7,566 bases of DNA, taken from positions 1 through 7,566 of the forward strand of contig JAFMQQ010000135.1 in NCBI GenBank assembly GCA_017354595.1, given 5' to 3'. The translations under genes and the position numbers were made by a program. Below the pieces are notes generated by a model, which saw only the letters and a list, made by a program, of their open reading frames with translations, searched no databases and was not told the origin of the DNA. Positions 1 through 5,531 of the stretch are shown here, one piece after another (the first letter of the stretch is position 1; each line of letters starts with the position of its first letter). The stretch is from Micromonosporaceae bacterium. Its GTDB lineage: Bacteria; Actinomycetota; Actinomycetes; Mycobacteriales; Micromonosporaceae.

Positions 1-106
1 GCCACGGCCGCCGGCGCGCCGCGCCGACCTCCCGGCGCAGCCGCCGGTGGATGGCGAGGCGCCCGTGGCGTGGACCGGCGTACCGGTCAGCCAGCCGCGC
101 CGCTGA
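1..106 (+). CDS. C-terminal tail of an unidentified upstream gene (partial)
   Basis: The frame starting at base 2 is open from the window edge to a TGA at 104-106. It encodes about 34 residues rich in Pro, Ala and Arg, ending TGVPVSQPRR. Two other frames here are also open over much of this short GC-rich stretch, so openness alone is weak support. The frame is preferred because it stops just before the base composition drops (AT-richer bases around 160-185), as expected at a gene end. No domain can be recognised. The product could equally be intergenic sequence. Confidence 0.35.
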   Translation, partial: PRPPARRADLPAQPPVDGEAPVAWTGVPVSQPRR

Positions 107-236
107 TCGCCTCCGCGAACCGGCCGGCGCGATCTTCTCAGGCAGACCGCCGCAGAGGCGATTACTCTCATCAATCGAGGAGTTCTTGCCTGCGGCGTAG
201 CGGCCGGCGCTTTCACTGATTAACATCGGCGCCGAT

Positions 237-262
237 CGTCATTGGCCTCCGCGTCATTGACG
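237..262. repeat. Direct repeat CGTCATTG x2, second copy inside an 11-base palindrome
   Basis: CGTCATTG occurs at 237-244 and again at 252-259, so the copies are 15 bases apart start to start. The second copy lies within the palindrome CGTCATTGACG (252-262), which has 5-base arms around a single T. Just upstream, ATCGGCGCCGAT (225-236) is a perfect 12-base palindrome. All of this lies between a possible -10 box (TAACAT, 221-226) and the ribosome binding site of the MHYT gene. The position suits a regulator binding site in a leader or promoter, but no regulator can be named. Confidence 0.35.
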
Positions 263-300
263 GGGCCTCTGGTTGGCAGCCGGTCTCAAGGGGAGCGCCG

Positions 301-1104
301 ATGGCGACACTGCACCAGTTCACGTATGGCTTCGTCACTCTCGCCCTTTCGTACGGGCTCTCGGTGCTCGGTTCTTTCATGGGCCTTGTCGCGGCCGCCC
401 GCGCGCAGGCCGCAATGGAGCACCGGGTCCGGTGGCTGGTGCTCGCGTCGTGGGCGATCGGAGGTACGGGTATCTGGGTGATGCACTTCATGGCGATGAT
501 CGGCTTCTCGGTGGTCGGTAGCGAGGTGCGGTACGACATCGCGACCACGGTGGCCAGTTGGTTGATCGCGGTGGTGATGGTGGGCATCGGCCTGTTCATC
601 GTTGGCTATGGCCGGCCCTCGGTGGCCAAGGTGCTGCTCGGCGGCCCACTCGCCGGGTTGGGTGTGGCGGCCATGCATTACACCGGAATGGGCGCTATGC
701 GGGTCGGCGGGGACGTGCACTACGACCAGACGCTGGTGATTGTCTCGGTGGCGATCGCCGTCATAGCGGCGACTGCTGCGCTGGCATTTACCGTGCTGGT
801 ACGAAAGCCCAGGACGGTAATGATCAGTGCGCTGATCATGGGTATCGCGGTCAGCGGCATGCATTACACCGGCATGTACGCACTGCGGATCCATCTCGCC
901 ACCCAGGCGCCGGGCGTGTCCGGAGTGCAGCCGATAGTATTCCTGTTGCCGATCATGGTCTTCGTCATCCTGGTATTGATGGCGCTGTGCTACGCGCTTC
1001 TGGTCCATCCGGTCACCAGCGACAGTGAGATCGCTGCCCAGATGCGGGCCCGGCTGACCCGCCGGCCCGCCGGCGACGGTCCTGGCTACCCGCCCCACCT
1101 GTGA
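301..1104 (+). CDS. MHYT-domain integral membrane sensor protein
   Basis: This is a 267-residue, very hydrophobic protein with about seven membrane segments (roughly residues 7-31, 45-68, 82-103, 109-130, 143-167, 173-195, 211-236). Three MHYT-type motifs are visible: MHFMAM at 61-66, MHYTGM at 125-130 and MHYTGM at 187-192. Each sits at the end of a membrane segment, as in the family. MHYT domains have been proposed to bind a metal such as copper through their His and Met residues and to sense oxygen, CO or NO; that is a family-level proposal, not shown here. The protein ends in a short charged cytoplasmic tail (about 30 residues). It has no GGDEF, EAL or kinase output domain, so it would need a partner protein. 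The ATG at 301 is supported by AAGGGGAG at 288-295. The gene stands alone and converges on the exonuclease gene. Confidence 0.9.
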   Translation: MATLHQFTYGFVTLALSYGLSVLGSFMGLVAAARAQAAMEHRVRWLVLASWAIGGTGIWVMHFMAMIGFSVVGSEVRYDIATTVASWLIAVVMVGIGLFIVGYGRPSVAKVLLGGPLAGLGVAAMHYTGMGAMRVGGDVHYDQTLVIVSVAIAVIAATAALAFTVLVRKPRTVMISALIMGIAVSGMHYTGMYALRIHLATQAPGVSGVQPIVFLLPIMVFVILVLMALCYALLVHPVTSDSEIAAQMRARLTRRPAGDGPGYPPHL

Positions 1105-1153
1105 CCCATCCGGATTCCCGACCCACCATTGGACGGGATCGGGCCCGGCCCGG

Positions 1154-2095
1154 TCAGGCGGTAATGCCACTGATCGCGTCGACGAGGCGCTGCGTGGGGC
1201 CGGAGAGGTTGTGCGCCTCGGCGAGGGCGAGCAGTCGGGTCGGGTCGGCTGGCGATGCGGGCAGGTTGGTGGCGAGCTTCGGCACGGGTACCGCCCGCTC
1301 CACCCGTACCACCGCGGGCGCGGCGGCCAGGTAGTCGGCGGCGTTGGTCAGCTTGGTCCGCAGCCCGGGCGCGAAGCCCGCGTTGCGGTCCTGCAGCGCC
1401 TCCACTATCGCGGCGAGCGAGCCGTACCGGCTGACCAGCCGCGCGGCGCTCTTCTCACCCACCCCGGGTACGCCGGGCAGCCCGTCGCTCGGGTCGCCGC
1501 GCAGCGCCGCAAAGTCAGCGTACGCGGCGGCCGGCACCCCGTACCGGGCCTGTACCGCGGCGTCGTCGCACACCTCCAGCCTGGCCACGCCCCGGCCGCA
1601 GTACAGCAGCCGCACCGGTTTGGCGTCATCGACGAGTTGAAACAGATCGCGATCGCCGGAGGCGACCTCAACCGGGCCGGGTTCGCGGGTGGCGAGCGTG
1701 GCCAGCACGTCGTCCGCCTCGTACCCGTCGGCACCGACCGCCGGGATGCCGATCGCGGCGAGCACCTCGAGCAGCACCGGGATCTGTGGTGTCAGCTCGT
1801 CGGGCACCACCTCGCCACCGTCGGGCCCGAGCCGGTGCGCCTTGTACGACGGGAGTAGCGCGACCCGCCACGCCGGTCGCCAGTCGTAGTCCAGGGCGCA
1901 GACCAGCCGGTCGGGCCGCCGGCCGCGGATCAGCGTGGCCACCATGTCCAGGAAGCCGCGTACCGCGTTGACCGGCGAACCGTCCGGCGCCCTGGCGGCC
2001 GAGGTGGGGATGCCGAAGAAGGCCCGGAAATACAGGCTCGGCGCGTCGATCAGCAGAAGTGGGGCAGCACCGGTCACGCCCCGACCGTAATCCAC
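1154..2095 (-). CDS. Stand-alone 5'-3' exonuclease (Pol I N-domain / FEN-like family)
   Basis: The 313-residue protein matches the separate 5'-3' exonucleases of actinobacteria, which resemble the N-terminal nuclease domain of DNA polymerase I and remove RNA primers or flaps. Visible acidic metal-site residues are D17 (LLLIDAPSLYFRAFFG), D69/D71 (ALDYDWRPAWR), E126/D128/D129 (GYEADDVLATLA), D148/D150 (SGDRDLFQLV) and D201/D204. The helix-hairpin-helix stretch DGLPGVPGVGEKSA is at about 204-217. K85 in SYKAHR matches the conserved basic helix. No polymerase domain follows. The start is GTG at 2095, because GGGGA (complement of 2103-2107) lies 7 bases upstream. An in-frame GTG at 2077 gives an N-terminus closer to usual family length but has no comparable ribosome site. 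It lies 15 bases downstream of the VOC gene and is probably co-transcribed with it. Confidence 0.9.
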   Translation of the reverse strand: MDYGRGVTGAAPLLLIDAPSLYFRAFFGIPTSAARAPDGSPVNAVRGFLDMVATLIRGRRPDRLVCALDYDWRPAWRVALLPSYKAHRLGPDGGEVVPDELTPQIPVLLEVLAAIGIPAVGADGYEADDVLATLATREPGPVEVASGDRDLFQLVDDAKPVRLLYCGRGVARLEVCDDAAVQARYGVPAAAYADFAALRGDPSDGLPGVPGVGEKSAARLVSRYGSLAAIVEALQDRNAGFAPGLRTKLTNAADYLAAAPAVVRVERAVPVPKLATNLPASPADPTRLLALAEAHNLSGPTQRLVDAISGITA

Positions 2096-2110
2096 AATCC
2101 AGTCCCCACG

Positions 2111-2800
2111 TCATCTGCGCCGGAGGCGGAACTGGTTGCCGTCCGGGTCGGCCAGTACGGCCTCGGCGTCCTCGTGCCCGACTCGGGTGGCGCCGAGGGT
2201 GATGAGGCGATCGACCTCGGCGCCGGTGTCGGCTTCCAGCTCCATGTGCAGCCGGTCGTTGGTGCTCGCCGGCCGGACCGGCGGGCCACCCCAGGCGATC
2301 TTCATCCCGCCCTCCGGCGACTGGATGGCCGTCTGCTCATCCTGGTCCCACACCAGCGGCCAGTGCAGCGCCCGGCTCCAGAAGTACCCCACCTGCTGCG
2401 AGCCGTCCCAGTTGAACGCCCCGACAGCGCCGCACCCGGCGAGGAATTTGTTGCCGGGTTCGATGACGCAGAACTCGTTGCCCTCCGGGTCGGCGAGCAC
2501 CACGTGCTGGTCATCCGGGGTCTGGCTGATGTCGAGATGCCGCCCACCGAGGTCGAGCGCCCGCTGCACGATCTCGTTCTGGTTCGCGGCCGACCCGCTC
2601 GTCAGGTCGAGGTGGGCGCGTCCCAGACCGGTCTTTGCCGTTGCGGTCCTATCGAACCGGATCGCCAGGTCGGTGGCGGTGCCTGGTAGGAGTGTGATGC
2701 CGTCCTCGGCGATCTCGCGCCGGAGCACGCCGGCCCAGAACTCGGCGAGGCGCGTTGGGTCGTTCGCGTCGAAGCGTACGGCGTGCAGCCGGACAGTCAT
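2111..2800 (-). CDS. Two-domain VOC (glyoxalase/dioxygenase-like) protein
   Basis: The 229-residue protein consists of two tandem vicinal-oxygen-chelate-type halves (about residues 4-115 and 125-229). Each half ends with the same signature, LADPEGNEFCVIEP in the first and LADPDGNQFRLRRR in the second. RAHLDL (61-66) and RLHMELEA (183-190) are the corresponding beta strands that carry a His in each half. Such actinobacterial proteins are often annotated as glyoxalase-like; members bind or modify small molecules or give resistance to them, and the substrate cannot be told from sequence. The second half ends in RLRRR and lacks the Glu found in the first half (E114), so only one half may hold a metal. 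The ATG at 2800 has AGGAG (complement of 2807-2811) 6 bases upstream. It is first in a unit with the exonuclease gene and divergent from the acyl-CoA dehydrogenase gene. Confidence 0.85.
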   Translation of the reverse strand: MTVRLHAVRFDANDPTRLAEFWAGVLRREIAEDGITLLPGTATDLAIRFDRTATAKTGLGRAHLDLTSGSAANQNEIVQRALDLGGRHLDISQTPDDQHVVLADPEGNEFCVIEPGNKFLAGCGAVGAFNWDGSQQVGYFWSRALHWPLVWDQDEQTAIQSPEGGMKIAWGGPPVRPASTNDRLHMELEADTGAEVDRLITLGATRVGHEDAEAVLADPDGNQFRLRRR

Positions 2801-2823
2801 CCTCGTCTCCTGTGTCGCAGGCG

Positions 2824-2829
2824 ACTGTA
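2824..2829 (-). promoter_or_regulatory. Possible -10 box (TACAGT) for the VOC-exonuclease unit
   Basis: On the minus strand TACAGT fits the actinobacterial TANNNT -10 pattern. It would start transcription near base 2817, giving a leader of about 17 bases that contains the AGGAG site. No convincing -35 box is seen. Confidence 0.3.
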
Positions 2830-2853
2830 CCCGGGTTTGGCAGAAGGTTTACC

Positions 2854-2873
2854 CGTTCGTTCCCGAACGAGCG
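2854..2873. promoter_or_regulatory. 20-base imperfect palindrome, candidate TetR-type operator
   Basis: CGTTCGTTCC/CGAACGAGCG reads as a palindrome with 8 of 10 positions paired; mismatches are at the third pair and the central pair. It lies in the 87-base gap between the divergent VOC and acyl-CoA dehydrogenase genes, immediately upstream of the TAAGCT -10 box of the latter, where bound protein would block RNA polymerase. CGTT/AACG-rich palindromes of this size are typical operators of TetR-family repressors, which often control fatty-acid degradation genes in actinobacteria. No TetR gene is in view, so the assignment is inference. Confidence 0.5.
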
Positions 2874-2874
2874 T

Positions 2875-2880
2875 TAAGCT
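2875..2880 (+). promoter_or_regulatory. -10 box (TAAGCT) of a probable leaderless transcript
   Basis: TAAGCT fits TANNNT and ends 7 bases before the GTG at 2888, so transcription would begin at or next to the start codon. There is no Shine-Dalgarno sequence in the ACCGGGC that separates them. The -35 region is not recognisable; the palindrome occupies the spacer. Confidence 0.45.
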
Positions 2881-2887
2881 ACCGGGC

Positions 2888-4045
2888 GTGGCTGGGGAGC
2901 GGAAGACGGGGCGGATCCTGCCCACTGAAGAGGCGTACGCACTGCTGGAGTTGGCCGGGGAGCTGGCCGATCGGGAACTGGCGCCGCGGGCGGCCGACTT
3001 CGAGGCGCGCGGCGAGTTTCCCGCCGAGGTCGTGCGTACCCTGGGCCGGGCCGGCCTGTTCGGCCTACCCTACGACGGCGAGTACGGCGGCGGCGGCCAA
3101 CCCTACGTGGTCTACCTGCAGGTGCTGGAGGAGCTGGCGGCGCGCTGGCTGGCCGGAGCCGAGGCGGTCTCCGTGCACACCCTCGCCTGTTACCCGCTGG
3201 CGAACTTCGGTACCGACGCCCAACGCAAGCGACTGTTGCCGGAGATGCTCGGCGGCGAACTGCTCGGTGCCTACTGCCTGTCCGAGACGGAGGGCGGTTC
3301 GGACGCCGCGGCGATGCGCACCCGCGGGCACCGGGACGGCGACGGGTACCTCGTCTCCGGCACCAAGGCCTGGATCACGCATGCCGGCCGGGCGGATTTC
3401 TACAACGTCTTCTGCCGTACCGGCGGTCCCGGGTCGCGGGGGATCAGCTGCCTGCTGGTGGACGGATCGACACCCGGCATCCGCCCACAGCCGCCGGAGC
3501 GGACCATGGCGTTGCGCGCCTCGCCGGTGGCGCAGGTCGTCTTCGACGCGGTACGGGTGCCGGCCGACCGGCTGGTCGGCGAGGAGGGCGGCGGGTTCCG
3601 GATCGCGATGTCGGCGCTGGACTCGGGGCGGCTGGGCATCGCGGCCTGCGCGGTCGGGTTGGCGCGTGCGGCGCTTGACGCCGCGGTCGGGTACGCCCGG
3701 GAGCGGGAGCAGTTCGGCGTTCCGATCATCGAGCACCAGGGCGTCGGCTTCCTGCTCGCGGACATGGCGACCCAGGTGGCGGCGGCCCGCGCGGTGACCC
3801 TGGAGGCGGCCCGGCTACGCGACGCGGGGCGCCCGTACCGGATGGCGGCGGCGCAGGCGAAGCTGTTCGCCACCGACGCGGCGATGCGAGTGACCACGGA
3901 TGCGGTACAGGTCTTCGGCGCGGCTGGGTATGTGGCCGACCACCCGGTCGAGCGGTACATGCGCGAGGCGAAGGCGCTGCAGATCGTGGAGGGTACGAAC
4001 CAGATCCAGCGCGTGGTGATCGCCCGCGAACTCGCCCGCTCCTGA
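2888..4045 (+). CDS. Acyl-CoA dehydrogenase (FadE-like, short/medium-chain type)
   Basis: This 385-residue protein is full length for the soluble FAD-dependent acyl-CoA dehydrogenases, which oxidise acyl-CoA to trans-2-enoyl-CoA and pass electrons to electron-transfer flavoprotein. Motifs in order are the N-terminal helical domain, AYCLSETEGGSDAAAM (128-143), GTKAWITHAGRADFY (158-172; FAD and substrate contacts), AREREQFGVPIIEHQGVGF (270-288), QVFGAAGYVADHPVERYMRE (341-360) and QIVEGTNQIQR (365-375). E368 in that last motif is in the place of the catalytic base of short- and medium-chain enzymes. The chain length or branched specificity cannot be read from sequence. The GTG at 2888 is chosen because upstream in-frame extension would overlap the divergent VOC gene. 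A TANNNT box ends 7 bases before it. Proximity to lysine-degradation genes allows a role in that pathway, but general fatty- or amino-acid breakdown is just as likely. Confidence 0.9.
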   Translation: MAGERKTGRILPTEEAYALLELAGELADRELAPRAADFEARGEFPAEVVRTLGRAGLFGLPYDGEYGGGGQPYVVYLQVLEELAARWLAGAEAVSVHTLACYPLANFGTDAQRKRLLPEMLGGELLGAYCLSETEGGSDAAAMRTRGHRDGDGYLVSGTKAWITHAGRADFYNVFCRTGGPGSRGISCLLVDGSTPGIRPQPPERTMALRASPVAQVVFDAVRVPADRLVGEEGGGFRIAMSALDSGRLGIAACAVGLARAALDAAVGYAREREQFGVPIIEHQGVGFLLADMATQVAAARAVTLEAARLRDAGRPYRMAAAQAKLFATDAAMRVTTDAVQVFGAAGYVADHPVERYMREAKALQIVEGTNQIQRVVIARELARS

Positions 4046-4065
4046 CCGGATGCGGCGGCTCCGGT
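4045..4065 (+). terminator. Weak hairpin after the acyl-CoA dehydrogenase gene
   Basis: ACCGGA (4045-4050) and TCCGGT (4060-4065) can form a 6-base-pair stem around a 9-base loop, beginning at the last base of the stop codon. No T-run follows. It may be a weak terminator or chance in GC-rich DNA. Confidence 0.25.
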
Positions 4066-4081
4066 GCGCGCGGTAGCGGAG

Positions 4082-4087
4082 TAGGTT
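4082..4087 (+). promoter_or_regulatory. -10 box (TAGGTT) of a probable leaderless transcript for the Lrp-type gene
   Basis: TAGGTT fits TANNNT and ends 6 bases (CACACC) before the GTG at 4094. The only purine run upstream (GGAG, 4078-4081) is 12 bases from the start, too far for good ribosome binding. The gene therefore probably has its own promoter despite lying just 48 bases after the acyl-CoA dehydrogenase gene. Confidence 0.42.
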
Positions 4088-4093
4088 CACACC

Positions 4094-4537
4094 GTGGAAG
4101 AGACGGACCAGGCGATCGTTGCGGCGCTGTCCGCCGACGGCCGGCTGTCGTACACCGATCTCGCCGACAAGGTCGGACTCTCGGTCTCCGCGGTGCACCA
4201 GCGGGTACGCCGGCTGGAGCAGCGCGGCGTCATCAGGGGGTACGCCGCCCGGCTGGACCACGAGGCGGTCGGGCTTTCGCTGACCGCGTTCGTGGCGATC
4301 CGCCCGCTGGACGCCTCGGCACCCGATGATGCGCCGCAGCGGCTGGCCGGGCTGGCCGAGATCGAGTCGTGTTACTCGGTCGCGGGGGAGGACTTCTACC
4401 TGCTCGTGGTACGGGTGGCCAGTCCGGGTGACCTGGAGCGGCTGCTGCAGGAGATCCGTACCGCGGCGAACGTCACGACGCGCACCACGGTCGTTCTCTC
4501 CACTCCGTTCGAGGGCCGGCCACCCCGGCTCAGCTGA
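4094..4537 (+). CDS. Lrp/AsnC-family transcriptional regulator
   Basis: The 147-residue protein has the standard length and two-domain plan of feast/famine regulators. The N-terminal helix-turn-helix (about residues 4-48) includes LSYTDLADKVGLS and AVHQRVRRLEQRGVI. A ligand-sensing, oligomerising RAM-type domain follows (about 62-138) with the characteristic CYSVAGEDFYLLVVRV stretch at 93-108. Family members bind an amino acid and activate or repress nearby amino-acid metabolism genes. The position, 1 kb from lysine 2,3-aminomutase and next to an acyl-CoA dehydrogenase, makes lysine or a breakdown product a reasonable ligand guess, but nothing in the sequence proves it. The start is GTG at 4094, whose second residues (EETDQAIVAAL) match the usual family N-terminus. 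The stop overlaps that of the opposing phosphatase gene. Confidence 0.9.
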   Translation: MEETDQAIVAALSADGRLSYTDLADKVGLSVSAVHQRVRRLEQRGVIRGYAARLDHEAVGLSLTAFVAIRPLDASAPDDAPQRLAGLAEIESCYSVAGEDFYLLVVRVASPGDLERLLQEIRTAANVTTRTTVVLSTPFEGRPPRLS

Positions 4538-5159
4538 CCCCGGCGTCCACATAGGACGCCGGGTCCTGGTCGGAGTCGGGGCGCTCGACCCGCGCGTTCC
4601 AGGACTGCAGCACCCGCCGGCCGTGTTCGTGCCCGAGCACGCAGAGGGTACCGGTGTCCAGGTCGAACAGCGCGCCCGCGGAGGGCGGCAGCCCGACCCA
4701 CCGGGCGCCGGCGACGCGCAGGCAGTGCCCGTGCCCGACCAACGCCACGTCGCCCTCGTCCAGCGCCTTGGTGGCGCGGGCCAGTACCCGGTCCACCCGC
4801 TCGCCGACCTGCCCGGGCGACTCGCCGCCCGGGCAGCCGTCGCGCCACAGGCTCCAGTCGTCGTTGCCGGCGGCGTCGTGGATCTGCCTGCTGGTCAGTC
4901 CCTCGTACTCGCCGTAGTCCCACTCGGCCAGATCGTCGTCGACGGTGGCCAGGTCGAGCCCGGCGAGGCTTGCCGTATCCCGGGCCCGCCGCCGCGGGCT
5001 GCACAGGATCAGTCCGAAGCGACGGTTCGCGAGGCCCCAGCGCAGCGCCTGCGCCTGCCGCTCGCCCACCCGGGTGAGCGGCAGGTCGGTACGCGAGGTG
5101 TGCCGGCCGTTGGCACTCCACTCGGTCTGGCCGTGGCGTACGAGCACGATCTCTGCCAT
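4530..5159 (-). CDS. Histidine phosphatase family protein (phosphoglycerate mutase-like)
   Basis: The 209-residue protein carries the full catalytic set of the histidine phosphatase superfamily. LVRHGQTEW has the phosphorylated H9 with R8, SPRRRARDTA has R58, LAEWDYGEYEG has E79 as likely proton donor, and LVGHGHCLRV has the second catalytic H143. Members remove phosphate from sugars, nucleotides or small metabolites. Actinobacterial proteins of this type have been called phosphoglycerate mutase-like or acid phosphatase, and the substrate cannot be predicted. The ATG at 5159 puts the RHG motif at the usual distance from the N-terminus. A GTG at 5174 would add five residues (MKNGR), and neither start has a strong ribosome site. 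It converges on the Lrp-type gene with an 8-base overlap. Confidence 0.88.
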   Translation of the reverse strand: MAEIVLVRHGQTEWSANGRHTSRTDLPLTRVGERQAQALRWGLANRRFGLILCSPRRRARDTASLAGLDLATVDDDLAEWDYGEYEGLTSRQIHDAAGNDDWSLWRDGCPGGESPGQVGERVDRVLARATKALDEGDVALVGHGHCLRVAGARWVGLPPSAGALFDLDTGTLCVLGHEHGRRVLQSWNARVERPDSDQDPASYVDAGVS

Positions 5160-5265
5160 CCGGCCATTCTTCACTCTTCACCGTCGCGTCACTTCACCAC
5201 CTCGCCTCTTTCAAAGGCCTAGCTTCCTAGGACGCAACAGGCACGGTGACACCGCGCATGACGGC

Positions 5266-5290
5266 GTTTGTGCCCGACCACACCGGGCAG
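5266..5290 (+). promoter_or_regulatory. Possible SigB/SigF-type stress promoter for the small protein gene
   Basis: GTTT (5266-5269), 15 bases, then GGGCAG (5285-5290) resembles the GTTT-N15-17-GGGTAT pattern of the general-stress sigma factors of actinobacteria, with two mismatches in the -10. It would give a leader of about 35-40 bases before the ATG at 5334. The arms TGCCCG (5271-5276) and CGGGCA (5284-5289) form an inverted repeat overlapping the -10. Confidence 0.38.
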
Positions 5291-5333
5291 GATGCCCTGG
5301 AAAGGCCGATTCCGACCCACCGAGGAGGACCTC

Positions 5334-5531
5334 ATGGACAGGGCGGCGAGCAAGGCACGCGAGTACATGGACAAGGCCGAGCAGGAGTTCGGCGACCGGA
5401 CGGACGACGACTCCCAGCAGCAGATGAAGGACGACCATCAGCACGCCGGTGGCGGCATGAAGGAGGCGTTCGACCACCTCAAGGAGGCGGCTCGGGACGC
5501 GCGGGAGGCTATGCAGCAGCGGAACCAGTAG
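5334..5531 (+). CDS. Small hydrophilic, helix-forming protein of unknown function
   Basis: This is a 65-residue protein not assigned to a named family. It is almost entirely charged and polar (Asp, Glu, Lys, Arg, Gln, Ala), with no hydrophobic segment and no Cys or Trp. Two predicted helices (about residues 2-20 and 41-63, the latter GMKEAFDHLKEAARDAREAM) flank a disordered middle rich in Asp, Gln and His (20-38, DRTDDDSQQQMKDDHQH). Such composition resembles CsbD-like or desiccation-type stress proteins and some small antitoxin-like proteins, but there is no clear motif. The ATG at 5334 is chosen for the strong GAGGAGG site (5322-5328) 5 bases upstream; a longer reading from 5268 has no such support. 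Its end overlaps the opposing aminomutase gene by 23 bases, and a strong hairpin follows 15 bases after its stop. Confidence 0.8.
   Translation: MDRAASKAREYMDKAEQEFGDRTDDDSQQQMKDDHQHAGGGMKEAFDHLKEAARDAREAMQQRNQ

Noticed and set aside
1..177. Minus-strand frame starting with ATG at 177 and running off the left edge
   Set aside because: Its translation is Arg/Gly-rich without recognisable sequence and the start has no ribosome site.
1113..1140. Possible bidirectional terminator between the MHYT and exonuclease genes
   Set aside because: The best stem is 7 pairs with a bulge and a 13-base loop, too weak to call in GC-rich DNA.
286..1170. Long minus-strand open frame opposite the MHYT gene
   Set aside because: It is rich in His, Arg, Asp and Pro with no domain, overlaps a clear membrane protein with a ribosome site, and is the usual shadow frame of GC-rich DNA.
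2783..2887. Upstream extension of the acyl-CoA dehydrogenase to a GTG at 2783
   Set aside because: It would overlap the divergent VOC start and the candidate operator and promoter, and the added 35 residues do not look like the family.
2136..3797. 553-codon plus-strand open frame spanning the VOC and acyl-CoA dehydrogenase genes
   Set aside because: Its translation is low-complexity Ser, Arg, Pro and Trp-rich, and it covers two genes with full sets of family motifs in other frames.
5169..5197. Three CTTCAC copies upstream of the phosphatase start
   Set aside because: The spacing is irregular (7 and 16 bases), there is no symmetric structure, and no TANNNT box is nearby; probably simple-sequence drift.
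5219..5230. Two CTAG tetramers (CCTAGCTTCCTAGG) before the small protein gene
   Set aside because: CTAG is rare in such genomes, but two copies alone support no specific function.
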